Origin: Valencia hispanica
Taxonomy: Eukaryota > Chordata > Actinopteri > Cyprinodontiformes > Valenciidae
Reading direction: 5' to 3'
Assembly: GCA_963556495.2 (NCBI GenBank)
Contig: OY747712.1
Span: 23,570,735-23,634,734 of the forward strand
DNA: 64,000 bases
Shown: positions 1 to 44,660 of the stretch, piece after piece
How positions within the stretch are numbered: position 1 is the stretch's first letter
Layout of the letters: every line of letters starts with the position of its first letter
Translations under genes and position numbers: made by a program
The notes under the pieces: model-generated
Told to the model about the DNA's origin: nothing
Seen by the model: the letters and a program-made list of their open reading frames with translations, nothing else
The model's database searches: none

Positions 1-1365
1 GGTAACATGTTAACAATATTGAAGGAGGACTTATTTTTCAAAGCATGCAAATTTCAAAATGAGATAGATCCAGCAATTTCAGTAAGGTCCTGAGGCACTT
101 CCTAAAAAATCCATTTGAAAAAAATCAATTCTCACCCTGGTAATAAAAGCAGAGAGCAGTCAGGCTTCAAATTAAAACGCTGTGTTCAGATCACAGGTAT
201 CACTCGCAACTAATCCACAGCTACACTATCAATATAACTCTTTCTTGGAAGCTGAGCACCAAATTAAGATGTCCATTCCCAAGCCCGTCCTACAGAGACG
301 TGAACAAGCAAGAGTGAGCATTTGTTAAATGTTACTAAGGTTTAGAGAGCAAAAAAAAGAAAGAAAAACCATGTTTTTATTTCAACAGAGAAACCATGAA
401 GGGCAAAAAAAGACAGATGTGAGCTGGGTGTGAATGTATGGAAGCAGTGACAGAAGGTTTACTCAAATATTTAGCGCTGAGGTTTTTCGGCTGCAGGTCT
501 GTGAAGCTTTAACTCAAGTCAGGAAAGATTCATTGGTCCATTTCTAAACTTTCAAAATCAATAGCACACCTTTCTCTGTATCTAAAAATATAGACAGGAA
601 ACCTTTATATCTGGATTCTGCAAGTATGTAAAGAGGAAGAAATGTGAAAACTGTTTTTTTCACCTCGTTTTGATAAGAAATTGTGCTGTGCAAACTTTAA
701 GTTGAGTTTTATTGATCTTATGGAAAAGCCTGGTTGAAAGCTTTAAAACTGTAGCACTCTAACATTATGCACTAGTTTCTTGGATAGATTTTAACATGTT
801 TTAGAAATCATTAAATGATTTCTGTTCTATATAAATCTGATTTAGATGGAAGCTGTGAATTGTTCAGATGCCTGAGGGGATCCAGGACATGCTCACATAG
901 TGTACCCAGGTTGAAGCAAGATCAAAACAAAGCAAGGTGAACAGGCTTCCTGAATATCTGATGTCTCCTAAAACTATCAGATAATTTAAAGCAGTTGTTA
1001 AAAAACGAAAATTAACAGAAGTAAATCAACTTTTAATCTTCTCAAACACTGAAAAATGCAAATAAAAATCGGCCACTGTTTTTCTTCATTTTATGTTCTG
1101 TAAATTTAAATCCCTTTAATCTTTAACTACAGTATTTACGCATTATTACAGTTTCTAAATGCTTGTTTGTTTGAAAATATTTAATGTAGTCATCTCACTC
1201 TCATGCTCTTTCTTCTATTTTTCAGAATCCTAATTAATTTTTGAAATCAATCAATAAATTATAAATTCCTGCTGAGGGAAACTCGCTGTGCCTTGTAATA
1301 AATAGTAAAAGATCTACAGCTAAAGTAGGGAACATTGTATCATCAGTTTAATGTATCTTAAAAGA

Positions 1366-1371
<6 letters not shown>
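1..1371. other. AT-rich intron sequence, nothing recognised
   Basis: No exon, repeat family or RNA gene was recognised here. By position it is sntg1 intron. Confidence 0.5.

Positions 1372-1434
<63 letters not shown>
1372..1434. repeat. (TA)n microsatellite
   Basis: About 31 uninterrupted TA units, followed by TACATACATACA. Confidence 0.97.
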
Positions 1435-1438
<4 letters not shown>

Positions 1439-1458
1439 CATACAGGGGTGGGCTACAC

Positions 1459-1948
1459 TAGCCTGGCTTTCGCCAGACTAAGTTCAAGATTGAACTTAGT
1501 CTGGGAAGTCTGCCATGTAATTTCTGCTGCACAAGAGGCGTGACCAGCGGGCATACTTCAAATGACTCTGTACGCAATTGGATAGAGCATTCACCAATCA
1601 GACCATCGATCCAGGTGACGTACCTTGCCGAGCGGAGCGAAACTCCAGGCAGGAAACTTGTCAACAAACGTGGATAGTTTGTAGGATTGCGGTCCGCAGA
1701 AGCAGCAATGGCAGAGAACTTTTAAATCTTTTTAAAACAGCAGGGACAGCAGCGTCAACGGATAGCTGTGCTCTGGTGGCTGCCATGACCAATGTAAACA
1801 AAAAGCTGCTTGCCGACTTTTCCCTTGTTTGTGATTGGTTCCAGAAAAACTAGATAGGCTGTAGCAGAAGTTTAATTTGTGGGTTTCCAGACTGATCTGC
1901 AGGGCAGAATCAAACTGCTGTCAGATCAGGCTGGCGAAAGCCAGACTA
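1459..1948. mobile_element. short non-autonomous TIR element with 9-bp target duplication
   Basis: The left end TAGCCTGGCTTTCGCCAG and the right end CTGGCGAAAGCCAGACTA are inverted copies with one mismatch. The direct repeat GGGCTACAC lies immediately outside both ends (1450-1458 and 1949-1957), as expected of a 9-bp target duplication. The 490-bp interior has no transposase. A 15-bp perfect inverted repeat with a 2-bp loop lies just inside the left end (1473-1504). A 9-bp duplication suggests a Mutator-like origin; an 8-bp hAT duplication is possible if the end is set one base differently. Confidence 0.8.
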
Positions 1949-1957
1949 GGGCTACAC

Positions 1958-3249
1958 TACACTAGTGATAGTTGGCATAAAAAGTCTGTGATTTGTAGGT
2001 ACTGTAGGAAGCTAAAATATTTAGGAACCACTGATATATAGAGGGTATAGAAAAAAACATTTAGTTGAATTGTTGTTTATATTGTAAAGTTATGACTTTT
2101 TAAAGTTACTAAAATTATTCCACATGAAATGGCAAAATAGCTCTTGAGTGATAGGCCAGACTATTTGAATTTTACTATATATTTTATTGGCTCATCATGC
2201 TTAATTTTAAATAAGTATGTTTTCAGTTTCAACATTGAAATAATAGAGGAATAACAATGTAGAAAGAATAACAATTTTGGAATTTAATGCAGTGAAAATA
2301 TATAGAAGCTCAAAACAGAAATAGTAAAGTTTATTGTACTGATCTTTAAGAAAATATATTTATTGCTTTCTTTAGGGGCATTTTTTACTTTTTCTAAGCC
2401 TTTTTATGTCTTATGTTGTAACTATAGGATTTAAAAAAATCACCTCTGTCCTTTTGCTTGTTCAAAGGACAAATTCATATTTTCATTTTACATATCACTA
2501 AAGTGAAAATTTATGCATGAACAGAAAAAAACTCCTCATCTTCCCCAAGATGATGGAACTCCTTCCTCCCTTCCTCCTTCTCTCATAAAGCTGAGGCAGC
2601 TCACCCACAAAGGACGTTCATTTCATCCTTATGTATCACAGATCTAATTTTGTCTATCATGAAAGAACATGCCATACTATCTAAACCTCTAAAGTCATCT
2701 CTTATTTTGTTAGACTTGTCTTCCAATGAACACCTGTTATTTAGAGATATATAAACATTGCTCCAGGCTTTTTAAACCTGTTAAGTTTTTTCACTGGATT
2801 TTGGGTACTTGAATATATATTTTTTAAATCCAGTACTTCACCACTGTCAGAGAATCTTTATGTTAGTTTTTGTTAACCCACTAACCTCTGAATTCCCACT
2901 ATCCCACTTTACAAAGAACTTTGATTATTTTGGACGCTTACAGCTCAGAGGTAAAAAGAACACAACAAATACAGTTTTTCAATAAATTTCAATTTTGCAT
3001 AAAAACACCTGTAAGAAATAGGTTTTTATTATAGAAGTGTCAGGCTGCTGAATAGAAAATCAATGTCTTGTACCACACCAGGCGATATCTTGGGAACAAT
3101 CTGTGCAACGAGGCCCCAGAAGCAATCCAGCATTACACAACAAGCTGTAAAAAGGAATATAGCAGAAAACAAATATATGGGATACCTAACCAAGTAGCCA
3201 GTATAGTGTACAGAAGCATCTGAGCATAATACAGATGGGAGACTCCTAG
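1958..3249. other. intron sequence, nothing recognised
   Basis: AT-rich, with no open frame or repeat family that I could support. Confidence 0.5.
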
Positions 3250-5209
3250 GTCAAACTTACCTTTTTTAAGCAACATTTTTGAAAAGCTTGTTTTAATTCA
3301 ACTTAATGATTTTATTAACGCTCATAATGTCCTGGAGAAATTTCAGTCTGGTTTTAGGGTGAACCACAGCACAGAGACGGCCCTTCTGAAGATTTTAAAT
3401 GATTTTAGATTAAACTATGATGCACAGAGGGTGACAGTGTTGGTTCTACTGGATCTAAGTACTGCCTTCGATACAGTAGACCACACTATTCTTTTAACTC
3501 GTTTAAAACAGATTGACCTCTCTGGTGCTGTTCACAAATGGTTCACATCCTACCTCACAGACAGGACTTTTATGGTAAGTTTAGATACCTGCTCCTCTAG
3601 GGTCCATAGGATTACATGTGGTGTGCCCCAGGGTTCAATTTTAGGCCCAGTGCTTTTTAACCTGCATATGCTCCCTCTTGGCAGCGTCATCAGAAGACAT
3701 GGAGTCAACTTTCACAGTTATGCTGATGATACACAGTTATACATCTCCATGTCTCCTGATGACACATGGACAATGGATGCACTTTTTAACTGTATTTTAG
3801 ACATCAAATCCTGGATGGCAGAAAACTTTCTTCAGCTCAACCAGGACAAAACTGAAGTTTTAGTCATGGTCCTGAGGCTCAGAGAGAGAAAAATTTTACC
3901 AAAACTGCAATCACTGTCTTTTAATCCTTCTCAGCAAGTGAGGAACCTGGGTGTTATCTTTCACTCTGAGCTGACTTTTATCTCTCATATTAAAAATATC
4001 ATTAAAATAGGTTTTTATCACCTGAAGAACGTTGCCAGAGTCTGCCCCATTCTCTCTAGGGCTGATACGGAGACGCTGATGCATGCTTTTATCACCTGTA
4101 GATTTGATTACTGTAATGCCCTGCTTTCTGGTCTTCCCAAAAAGACTATTTCAGGTCTACAACTATTACAAAATTCAGCTGCACGCGTCCTGACGAAGAC
4201 CAGTTTTAAAAACTTCAGTTTTAGAATCATTGCATTGGCTCCCCGTATATTTCAGGATCGATTTTAAGGTTCTTTTGATGGTTTTTAAGTGTTTTAATGG
4301 TCTTGGGCCTTCTTATCTCTCAGAGCTGCTTTTACCGTATGAACCCTCGCGGCCTCTGCGCTCCTCTGGCAGCCGTCTCTTTGTGATTCCAAAAGTCAGA
4401 ACACACACTCATTGTGAGGCATCCTTTCATTATTATGGCCCTCATCTCTGGAACAGGCTGCCATAGGACCTCAGGGCCGCAGAGAGCGTTCATGTTTTTA
4501 AGAGCAGGCTCAAGACTCACCTTTTTAGCCTAGCTTTTAATTGATTATTACTTATTATAGTGTGTTTCATTGCTTTGTATGTTTTATTTGCTTATATTTT
4601 AACAGTTTTATTAGCTATCTTTGCCAGGATATGGTTAACTGTTTTTACTATTATATTTATTACTACTTATTTTACTTATATAAGCTCTGGTTATTTTACA
4701 TTTTTACTTATTAATCCTTCTTCCAGTGTTTCCTCTGTGGGAGCCCTCTGCCTCGGGGACGGTGTTCGGCTGCGGTGGCCTGGGTGCTCACCAGGTAGTG
4801 CTCAGGTGGAGGTGGGGGTCTCTACCTTCCCTCCTCTGGGCGCCCTGTGTCGGTGCCCTGGCTGCTGCAGTGGACCTGCTGCTGTCGGGGCAGACCATCA
4901 GGTTCTCCTGATGGAGTTTTCCTTACGTACCTGACTCATCTGAGCTCAGCCCAGTGTCTACCAATGATCTTACGCGCTTTGGGAAGATGTCTGTGTATGT
5001 TTGTGGGTGGATGTGTGCCAGTGTGTGTCTGTGTATGTCTGGGAAATGGGTTTGGGAAGGGGGAATAACTGTCTTTTCGTTTTTATAATTGTGGGGAAGG
5101 GATGGGAATCTGGGTTATGTGAGGTCATTTTAATCTGTAAAGCACTTTGAGCTGCATTTTTTGTATGAAAGGTGCTTTATAAATAAAGTTTGATTGATTG
5201 ATTGATTGA
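3250..5209 (+). mobile_element. L2-type LINE copy, 5' truncated
   Basis: Contains reverse-transcriptase coding sequence, a GC-rich 3' untranslated part (about 4725-4920), and a conserved fish LINE end (AAAGCACTTTGAGCTGC, then ATAAATAAAGTTTGATTGAT) finishing in TTGA repeats at 5209. The 5' edge is approximate; coding similarity starts near 3250 with a frameshift at a T run. Confidence 0.88.
3277..4540 (+). pseudogene. L2 LINE reverse transcriptase, C-terminal part, broken
   Basis: Encodes the palm and C-terminal part of a non-LTR reverse transcriptase, which in an intact element copies its RNA at a nicked target. Visible motifs are VNHSTETALLKILNDF, LVLLDLSTAFDTVDHTILL (first catalytic Asp), CGVPQGSILGPVLFN, and HSYADDTQLYI with the catalytic Asp pair, followed by RNLGVIFHSELTF and FDYCNALLSGLPKKTI. 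The frame runs to about 4267. The continuation HWLPVYFRIDFKVLL is in another frame from about 4230, so there is a frameshift, and a stop truncates the LWNRLP segment. The endonuclease and N-terminal fingers are missing. Confidence 0.92.
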
Positions 5210-5999
5210 AGTGGGAATCACCTCTTAATGTGATGGAAAATAGTATCCTGAAAGAAGACCCATTAAAACAAATTATTTTTTAAGATTCTTTTTAAACCTA
5301 CACATAAATAAATTTAACCTATAAAGAGGAAGAGTGATCCCAGCTCAATGCCTACTGAATGAACTCGGAAATACACTTAACAGTAGGAGCTGCTGAATTT
5401 CACTGAAGTAGAGCTTTAAAGATTTCCACTGAATTAAATCAGCACATCTGAGGCCAAGTGTTCAGGCTGCACTTTGCTGGAAACAGCTGGAAACTTGAAG
5501 CTGAGCTGTGATTAAAAGAAAAAAAGTACACTTGTATTCAAGGTCAGTAAGTAACGAAACCCAAAACGGTGTGAGGAGTACAGTGCCCAAACGTGAACGC
5601 AATGAGTCATTAGAAGTCACTCATCATCAAGCCTAATTTGAACATCTGATCTGATTCACAATTCGTGTTTGAAAATAAAATGCTAGACAGACTTCAGCGT
5701 ACAAAAGCACTGCCGTGCCGCAGCTGACTGGTGGGAGTCATTAGGCGCAATGGAGCAAGTACTACCTTTCATAATGTTCTCAATGATGCCTTCAAATGCA
5801 TCACTAAACAAATTCAAGAGGGGTTTCATGTACCCAGAGATGGCCTCTCCAGCCACTAGACCAGAACATCACTGAGCCGTTATGGGGGTTTGTCAAGAGG
5901 CGAGAGTAGAGAGGATTTTCCTGCTCCGCTATCGCTCAGAGAAATGGAAGCGTCTTGTTGTGACAAATGGTACATGTTAGACTGCAAACAGATTGTTCA
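5210..5999. other. intron sequence, nothing recognised
   Basis: No open frame, repeat family or exon recognised. Confidence 0.45.
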
Positions 6000-6079
6000 A
6001 AAGACTGACACATGCAAGCAGAAAAAAAAACATTCTTTCATTTCTTTCTGAAATGTTTTAGTAATAAGTTGTTTTTATT

Positions 6080-6880
6080 TATAGAATTTCTAAGCATACA
6101 TTTGAAACCAGACATTTACATACAATGTATAAATATGCATATTTCAATATTTTTAAATCAAACAAAACTTTTCCTGTTTTTGGTCAGTTAGGATTGCCAA
6201 AATGACTTTGCTAAATACCAGAATAATGCTGTGGAATTTAAAAATATCAAACATAATTTGAAAGACCCCTCAACAAGGACAAAGTCATTATTTCAAATGC
6301 AACATGACAATACAGATTATAGTATGGAGATTCACTCAATAAAGAAAACTACCCTTTGGATGTCATTTGGTCTACCACTAAAATTGAAATGTTTGGCCAT
6401 AATTACATTTAGAGGAAAAAATAGGAAGCTTGCAAGCCTAAATACACCATTAAAACTGTGAAGTAAGGGAGTGGCAGCATTTTGCTGTGTATAGGTATTT
6501 TGCTGCAGGAGGGTCTGGTGCACTTTACAAATGTGGGACAGATGACCCTAAGCATACATACATAGCTTAAGGAAAACAAGGTCAATGCTTTAGAGTGGTT
6601 CTCCTAAGTCCTAAATTCCAAAACTATTAAAAGAAGCGTGTGAAACAACACCCAAAAGGTTTGATCCAGTTCATAAAGTTTAAAAGGTTGATTTACCAAA
6701 TACTAAGAAAATGTAAACTTCTGCATTTGAATAAAGTTAATTTATTGAAAATGAATGTTTTCATTATTCTGGCATTTAGTGGAAAAAAAGAGAAAGTTTT
6801 GGAAGATGACCTGAAGTTAGAAAATGTTTGGATGAATCTATTCTATTCTATTCTATTTTGGTTTGTCTTTTACCCAGGAT
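6080..6880 (+). mobile_element. Tc1-type relic of the Sleeping Beauty-like lineage
   Basis: The left end holds ACCAGACATTTACATACA, like the Sleeping Beauty terminal sequence. Next come pieces resembling transposase DNA, including GGAAGCTTGCAAGCCTAAATA and GTGGCAGCATTTTGCTGTG. A right end near 6700-6790 has GTAAACTTCTGCATTTGAAT. There are many internal deletions and no usable frame. Confidence 0.7.
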
Positions 6881-6889
6881 TAACTTAAA

Positions 6890-7690
6890 TTTAAAAGTAC
6901 AGCTTTCCGATCCTTTTTTAAAGATCTCTTTAGGACTGTTGAAATCACACAATGATGAATCAATCAATAACAAAGTGTATTTATCACAAAAGCCTCTTTG
7001 GTGTTACTTCAGTGTGATGAAAGCAGGAGGAAAACGGAAGCTTAAATGAATCACAAAATCTTGTTTAAAAAGGCTAAACAAATAACAGTGAAATGCACTA
7101 GTGGCTCATCAATTTCATTCACAATGCCAACCCTAAGAATGAGATTTTCTGAGCAAAAATCTGCACCTCCTGCATCAGTCTATGCTACTCCTGCAGCTCG
7201 CTCAAACACCTTTGTACATGCCAGGGCCGGAGTGAGAAATGCAGTGAGTCATCTGTGTTATGTTTAGTGTGTCCCTCACTTAGTCCACTCCAATTAACCA
7301 GGGCTCCATTATCCCCCCCTCCCAGACACAAAACCATCCCCATGGCCACATGATAATTACAAAATCCCCCGGTTTTCTTTCTGCTGCTCGCTTTATGCCA
7401 CATTCATGTTCCTTGGAGAGTCAACACAAAAGCTTGTTTACGTCTATATGGGCTAAAGCTTTGTAATTCCTTATTAATTCTTAGAGCTTTCTACAAAGAA
7501 ACAGTAGAAGTATAGCACTGGCGACGTTTATTGGCATGTTAAAGTTGTGTGAAAAGTCAGAAAATAAATTAATCTTTTGTTGCAGCAGTATAATTTAACA
7601 CTAAAATAAGAAATATATCAATCATTGAGTAGGCTACTTATGGTTAAGTACTTAGCGGTTAAGAAAATCCAGTGTTAATAAATAATAGTT
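6890..7690. other. intron sequence, nothing recognised
   Basis: No exon or repeat family recognised. The short open frames on both strands look like chance. Confidence 0.45.
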
Positions 7691-7699
7691 TTTCACAAA

Positions 7700-8120
7700 A
7701 AGTAATACTGTTAAATTTACTGGTGCCCCTGCGTTAATACTTTGTACAAACCCCTTTTGACAAAACAACAGTACTGTTCTCCTTTAACATTTTACAAGGT
7801 TAATGCATGCAGAGGGTCCTAGAATATCATCTTTGCAAACTGATGATCTTTCTTTAGATTGTCTGGAGTCCCTGAGCCTCCCCTATGTTATCTAATCTTC
7901 AGCTCACCCCAAGGGTTTACAACAAGATTTAGGTGTGGAGGCCATGAAGGTCATGAAAAAAGGTTGAACCATGTCTGTGTTGATTTTTCTGTGTTTTAGA
8001 TCATTATCCATAAAAAAAAAAGCTAATGTGAAAATGTATTTGAAGAAAATGACCTGCATTCAATAGAACTAAAAATATGGGTTTCAGATCTCAAATAGCA
8101 CAAAGTAAACAAGATCATCT
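7700..8120 (-). mobile_element. Tc1/mariner-type relic (second lineage)
   Basis: Reads as decayed antisense transposon DNA. Recognisable stretches are ACTGGTGCCCCTGCGTTAAT, AGCTCACCCCAAGGGTTTAC and TTTTAGATCATTATCC, which correspond to the non-coding strand of a widespread fish Tc1-like family. No intact frame. Edges are approximate. Confidence 0.55.
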
Positions 8121-8204
8121 TTATTTTGACAAAACAGTTTGCTAATGTTTTACTAGTGTTCACTCTTTCACATTGTTGTTGGGTTCAAGGCATCATTTAA
8201 TCCA

Positions 8205-8720
8205 GGAGTAAGCAACCTTTAGAATCCAAAGAGCCATTTTAAACCTTGGCCCAGCTAGATTAGAGCTTACTTTAGAGGTACAATAGCTGCATGACTCTTC
8301 AAGAAAGAGATTACATTAATTTTTATAAATTTAAACTTAAGGCTATTTGTTTTGAATTTCAAACTAAAGAACAGATTCACTTTTATTTTTAGGATTAAAG
8401 ATTTAAAAATATATAAAACCTTATGGAAAATGACAGAAGAAATCACAGAAAAAGTTTTTTTTCAGTTTATTGGCAGTCGGCTAAGAATAATTGGTATATT
8501 TATAAGTTTCTATAAGCTCTGATCAACTTTAAAAAAGTCAATAAAAAATAAGGCATCAGTTACATTTATTTTAAATGGATCACTGCGGGTACTAAAAACA
8601 CTGGTTATTTAGTTAAAAATTGTTATTTCTTAATGAAAAAATACACATACATCTACAAAGGTGGCTTTTTTCTAACATTTCAACTTGAGATTAAGCTACT
8701 GCAATAAATTAATTTTCGTA
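8205..8720. mobile_element. possible hAT-type non-autonomous relic
   Basis: Begins CAGGAGTAAGCAACCTTTAG, then AAAGAGCCATTTTAAACC, which resembles a common fish hAT-like element start (CAGGGGT...CAACCTTT...GAGCCA). No right end identified. Confidence 0.35.
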
Positions 8721-9142
8721 CCTTTTACACATCTTTTACAGTGATCTGGTGTGAGAGGTTCTCCATTTATGAGCTCAGTCCGCTTGATATACCTTCCCAC
8801 ATTAGCTTTAGTATAGCTCCAAAAAAGATCAAACATTGCTTCTTCTTTGCTGTACATTTACCTCAATGTCATTATTGAAAGATTCTGTATGATAAATTTT
8901 AAATAACACAACCGTTTGCTGGCGGAGGAAGTGTAGGTTATTAGTATTGCTTTTTGTGCAATCTCTGGCTTCGAGATAAGTGTGAAGACACATTATTGCT
9001 TGTCTATATTACCTAATACCGTCTGTGACATTTCCAAGACAGTCAACAAAACTGTAGGAGTGCTGCGTTAACATCATACGCAATATCATCCTGTATTACA
9101 CAGGGGACAGGGCACTAAAAGCTGTTATTGTTTCTTACTCAC

Positions 9143-41347
<32,205 letters not shown>

Positions 41348-42034
41348 GTGCTACAATGCAGTGAGAGATTCTGCAATAGAGAAAAAAAAGTTGCTAAATT
41401 AATTTAAGACTGCAGGGACAAATGCTTAATGATAGGACCAAGTCATGCAGCAAAACCACACGGCTGAGTTTAAATCAGCATTGTTAGCAGGTTGCCTATT
41501 CTCGTTATGCTCCACTATTTCTCATATGGAGCTTAGACAATAGAGGAAAATAGATTTTTCTATTTAAATGTGCTTGTTCTAAACCTGACTGAACAAAGAA
41601 CCCCAATGGTGCAATTTTCTGCAGAAAACTGGAGACCATTAAGCATTAATGAATAATTTATTAGCAAAGGTGAGAGCCAAGGTATCCTAATAAATGTTTC
41701 AATATTGAATCCAGCCTCCCAGAAATTAACTGTATTACTGTGTCTGATGGCTTGTCACAGAGACAAGAAAACCGAGCCACAGTGGAACGTGCTATAATTT
41801 ATTGGAAATAAAAATCTGAAGATCTTTAATACTAAACAGCCCATACTTTAAAATCTTCATAGTTACTCTAATAAACAAGTAGTTTTGAGGGATGTTTTGC
41901 AGAGGCTTGGTTTACAAAGTGTCAGTTTTATTCAGACATGACGGCCACTTGAATCCAGAAAAGAAGTGTAGGAAAAAAAATCAGCTTGCACTCAAGTTAA
42001 AGAGCCAGTGCTGCAGAGGGAGATGGAGACTTAC

Positions 42035-42150
42035 CTCAACAGAAAGGCCCCCAGCTCTTTGAGTGTTGAGGTCTAGCCATCGAGCAGCGAGATGATCCCT
42101 GATCTAAGCCGTAGCAGGGGGCCTCTCAGGATCATGGCTGTCAGATTTGG
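42035..42150 (-). other. sntg1: candidate sntg1 5' untranslated exon
   Basis: A strong donor, GAG|GTAAGT, is read on the minus strand at 42035, 665 bp upstream of the start exon. The sequence above it is GC-richer than its surroundings. A possible acceptor (CAAATCTGACAG) gives an upper edge near 42138, but this may instead be an alternative first exon. The frame that would enter the coding exons has an upstream stop and no ATG, so it would be non-coding. Inferred from splice-site quality and position only. Confidence 0.35.
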
Positions 42151-42379
42151 GCGGCAGGAGAGCAACACTGTCACTTTTCCTGGCTGGCTGTGTGTATGTG
42201 TAAGCAGCGTTCTTCCCAGTAGAGCAAATGCTGGAGAGCAGATTATCGTTTGGAGGAAGAAATCTCTTCTAAAGGTCCTTGAACTGGGGCTGTGCTGCAG
42301 TACCAGGGAAGATGGGGCTAAGATAACATTCTGCTCCTTCACAGAGGTGAAGTCTGGGGGGGGGGAAAGAATGAGTTAG

Positions 42380-43800
42380 TGAATGTTGTTGATTGCATGC
42401 TTTTGATTTTGCATGAAAATATATAATCGACATTTGCAGGCAATACAGACATGAGAGTTTTAATTGTAAAGCCTGTATGTATATGTGGGATGTAGAATCT
42501 GAGACAGTTCAAGGCTTAATCTCCAAAACAAGAGACCGGAAATAGAAATGACACAAACTCCAGATCTGCATGATCATGATGAAGGATCTGCTGAAACACT
42601 TCACGCATACAAACCTGTAGATTAACATGCAAAAAAAGCAGAAATTTAATTAACTCATATTCTTCTGTTTTCTTGGATTGTGCAAATGCCAAGCATAAAC
42701 GATTTTATTCTTCATGACATTTAATAAATTCCAAAAGCACACCCTTGAAAAATGTGCTTCATTAGTATCCATTGTCATAATACAATGTGCAAACAGGTGA
42801 TTTATAGGGACAAATTCAGCATACTTTATTGACATACATGTTTGAAACTTATTTTAACAACAATTGTGTACACAAAAATTTTTTGGTTTTTCTTTGTTTC
42901 ATTTTTAGGTATTCTTTCCCTATTCTTCATACTTGTTTGACTGCATGTTTCTTTTGGCCATGTTTTTGGGAAAAACAGCATACTTAGATCTACATTCAAT
43001 AAAATGTAGCAACTCAGTTTCTCTTAAACTATTGGTTGTTTGCTTCCCTGAAAAAAAAATCTTGACTGACACAAGGATAAAACAAAACTGATAATACTTG
43101 GCCCTGGGGATCTTTGCAAAACTTTCCTTTTGAGTTTAGGTGGGACCTTTGAAATTGCATATCAAAGATTTGAATGTTATATCTTACAGTGGTTTTAACT
43201 TTGAGAAAGAAAATTAGTTCTGTTTTTTATTATGCTTTTATCAAAAGCTAAATTATTTTAGTGACCTAGCTTTTATTACCTCCAAACTATTGCAGTTATT
43301 TTTATTTTGTTATTAATCAGGCCTGCTTATCACTGTACTAGTTGGTTCAGATTGCAGCAGCTCATGTGTTAACACTGCCAAGAAAGAATGAGCATATTTA
43401 TTTGCTTGTCTTCATATTATTATATTTTCATACAATTGATTCATCCGTTTTCAAATCTAATACAGGATATTGTTACAATCATGACTTTCAGATGTCTTAC
43501 TACCATATGTGCTCTTAGGATAACGGTCGGATGATCGATTGCTCCCAATCTTTTCAAAATGTTGTACACAGAGATGATCAAAATTTTGATTCTAAATTGT
43601 GAAACAAAATGCCCCGCATCATCATTATAAGTTTTTTCTTCATGATATTTTGTTAGATATATTTTAATAGTTGTTTATGATTTCTCAACTTTACTGTATA
43701 GTACTAATTTAAAGTTTGCTCAAGCTTCTTTTTATGTCATGTAATATATAGAACTTCAGAACGGATATTGTCTTTAAACATACAGTCATATTAAACAAGA
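42380..43800. other. non-coding, nothing recognised
   Basis: AT-rich sequence upstream of the start exon. Confidence 0.45.
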
Positions 43801-44660
43801 TAACCACATTGATAACTAATTCTTTAAATGCTTTATTGAGAAAGGTTGGCCAAGACAAAGTCTCTGACATTGGTCTGAAGAATGTTTGTTCCACTCCTTG
43901 CTTTCAGCCTGTGGGATGTTTGAAGGGTTTCTTGCAGATAAAGCTATTTACAAGCTACAGTATATCACTGCATCTCAGTGGGCCAAAGATCTAGCCTTTT
44001 TGTAAGCTCCAGGGCCTTCTCATTTCTAAGTTCAGCCACTGATTTACTGGTATGTTTTGGGTCATTGTAATGTTGCAGGGTACAGTTCTGTTTCAGCCTT
44101 TATTTCTTTACAGATGGACTCATATTTTTGTCAAGTACCCCCTGATACATAATAGAATTCATGGTGGGTTCTATGACAGTGAGATGTCCAGGCCCTGCTG
44201 CTGCAGCTAAGTATCAATCAATCAATCTTTATTTGTATAGCACATTTCTTCTAACCAAAATTGTCCAAAGTGCTTCACATCACAAAAAACAAGCTAATGT
44301 AAACAAAATAAACACATTAAAACAAGCCATGACACTTCCACCTCCACATGTCCCAGCTGGTACAAGTTCCTTTCCTGGAATACTGTATTTGGTTTATGCA
44401 TTGCATGTGCTCTCTTCTGGTGTCCAGATAATTGCACTTTATACTCATCTGTCCATAGAACATAATTCCAGAAATCTTTGTCTTTTTCCACATTTTCTTT
44501 GGCAAACTTCAATCTAGTCTTCATGTTTTTTGGGGGGAGGTTACCCTCTTGCACACCTCCCACTAAAGTTTATGTTTCGTTCTGATGGTAGAGGCATGCA
44601 TTGTCCTTTCAAGAGAAGCAAAATTCTGAGTAACGATGCTTTCATTTGCACCTGATGTAA
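43800..44660 (-). mobile_element. Tc1-type relic (another lineage), split by a LINE tail
   Basis: Minus-strand peptides include NMKTRLKFAKENVEKDKDFW, YVLWTDEYKVQLSGHQKRAH (first Asp region) and, on the other side of an insertion, GPGHLTVIEPTMNSIMYQGV and NDPKHTSKSVAEL (second Asp region). Stops and frameshifts are present. Confidence 0.85.
44213..44326 (-). mobile_element. LINE 3' tail fragment inserted in the Tc1 relic
   Basis: Begins TCAATCAATCAATCTTTATT, then TGTATAGCACATTTC and CAAAGTGCTTCACATCAC. This is the reverse complement of the standard fish L2-type tail. It separates two parts of one transposase. Confidence 0.8.

Noticed and set aside
4560..5068. Frames in the 3' part of the first LINE (hydrophobic and Gly-rich)
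   Set aside because: They lie in the LINE 3' untranslated region and have no link to the transposon protein.
1..9142. Another downstream sntg1 exon
   Set aside because: I looked on the minus strand for the next conserved family segment and found no match.
42073..42342. 89-codon minus-strand frame over the candidate 5' exon
   Set aside because: It ends in a stop before the donor and is not in frame with the coding exons; better explained as UTR or chance.
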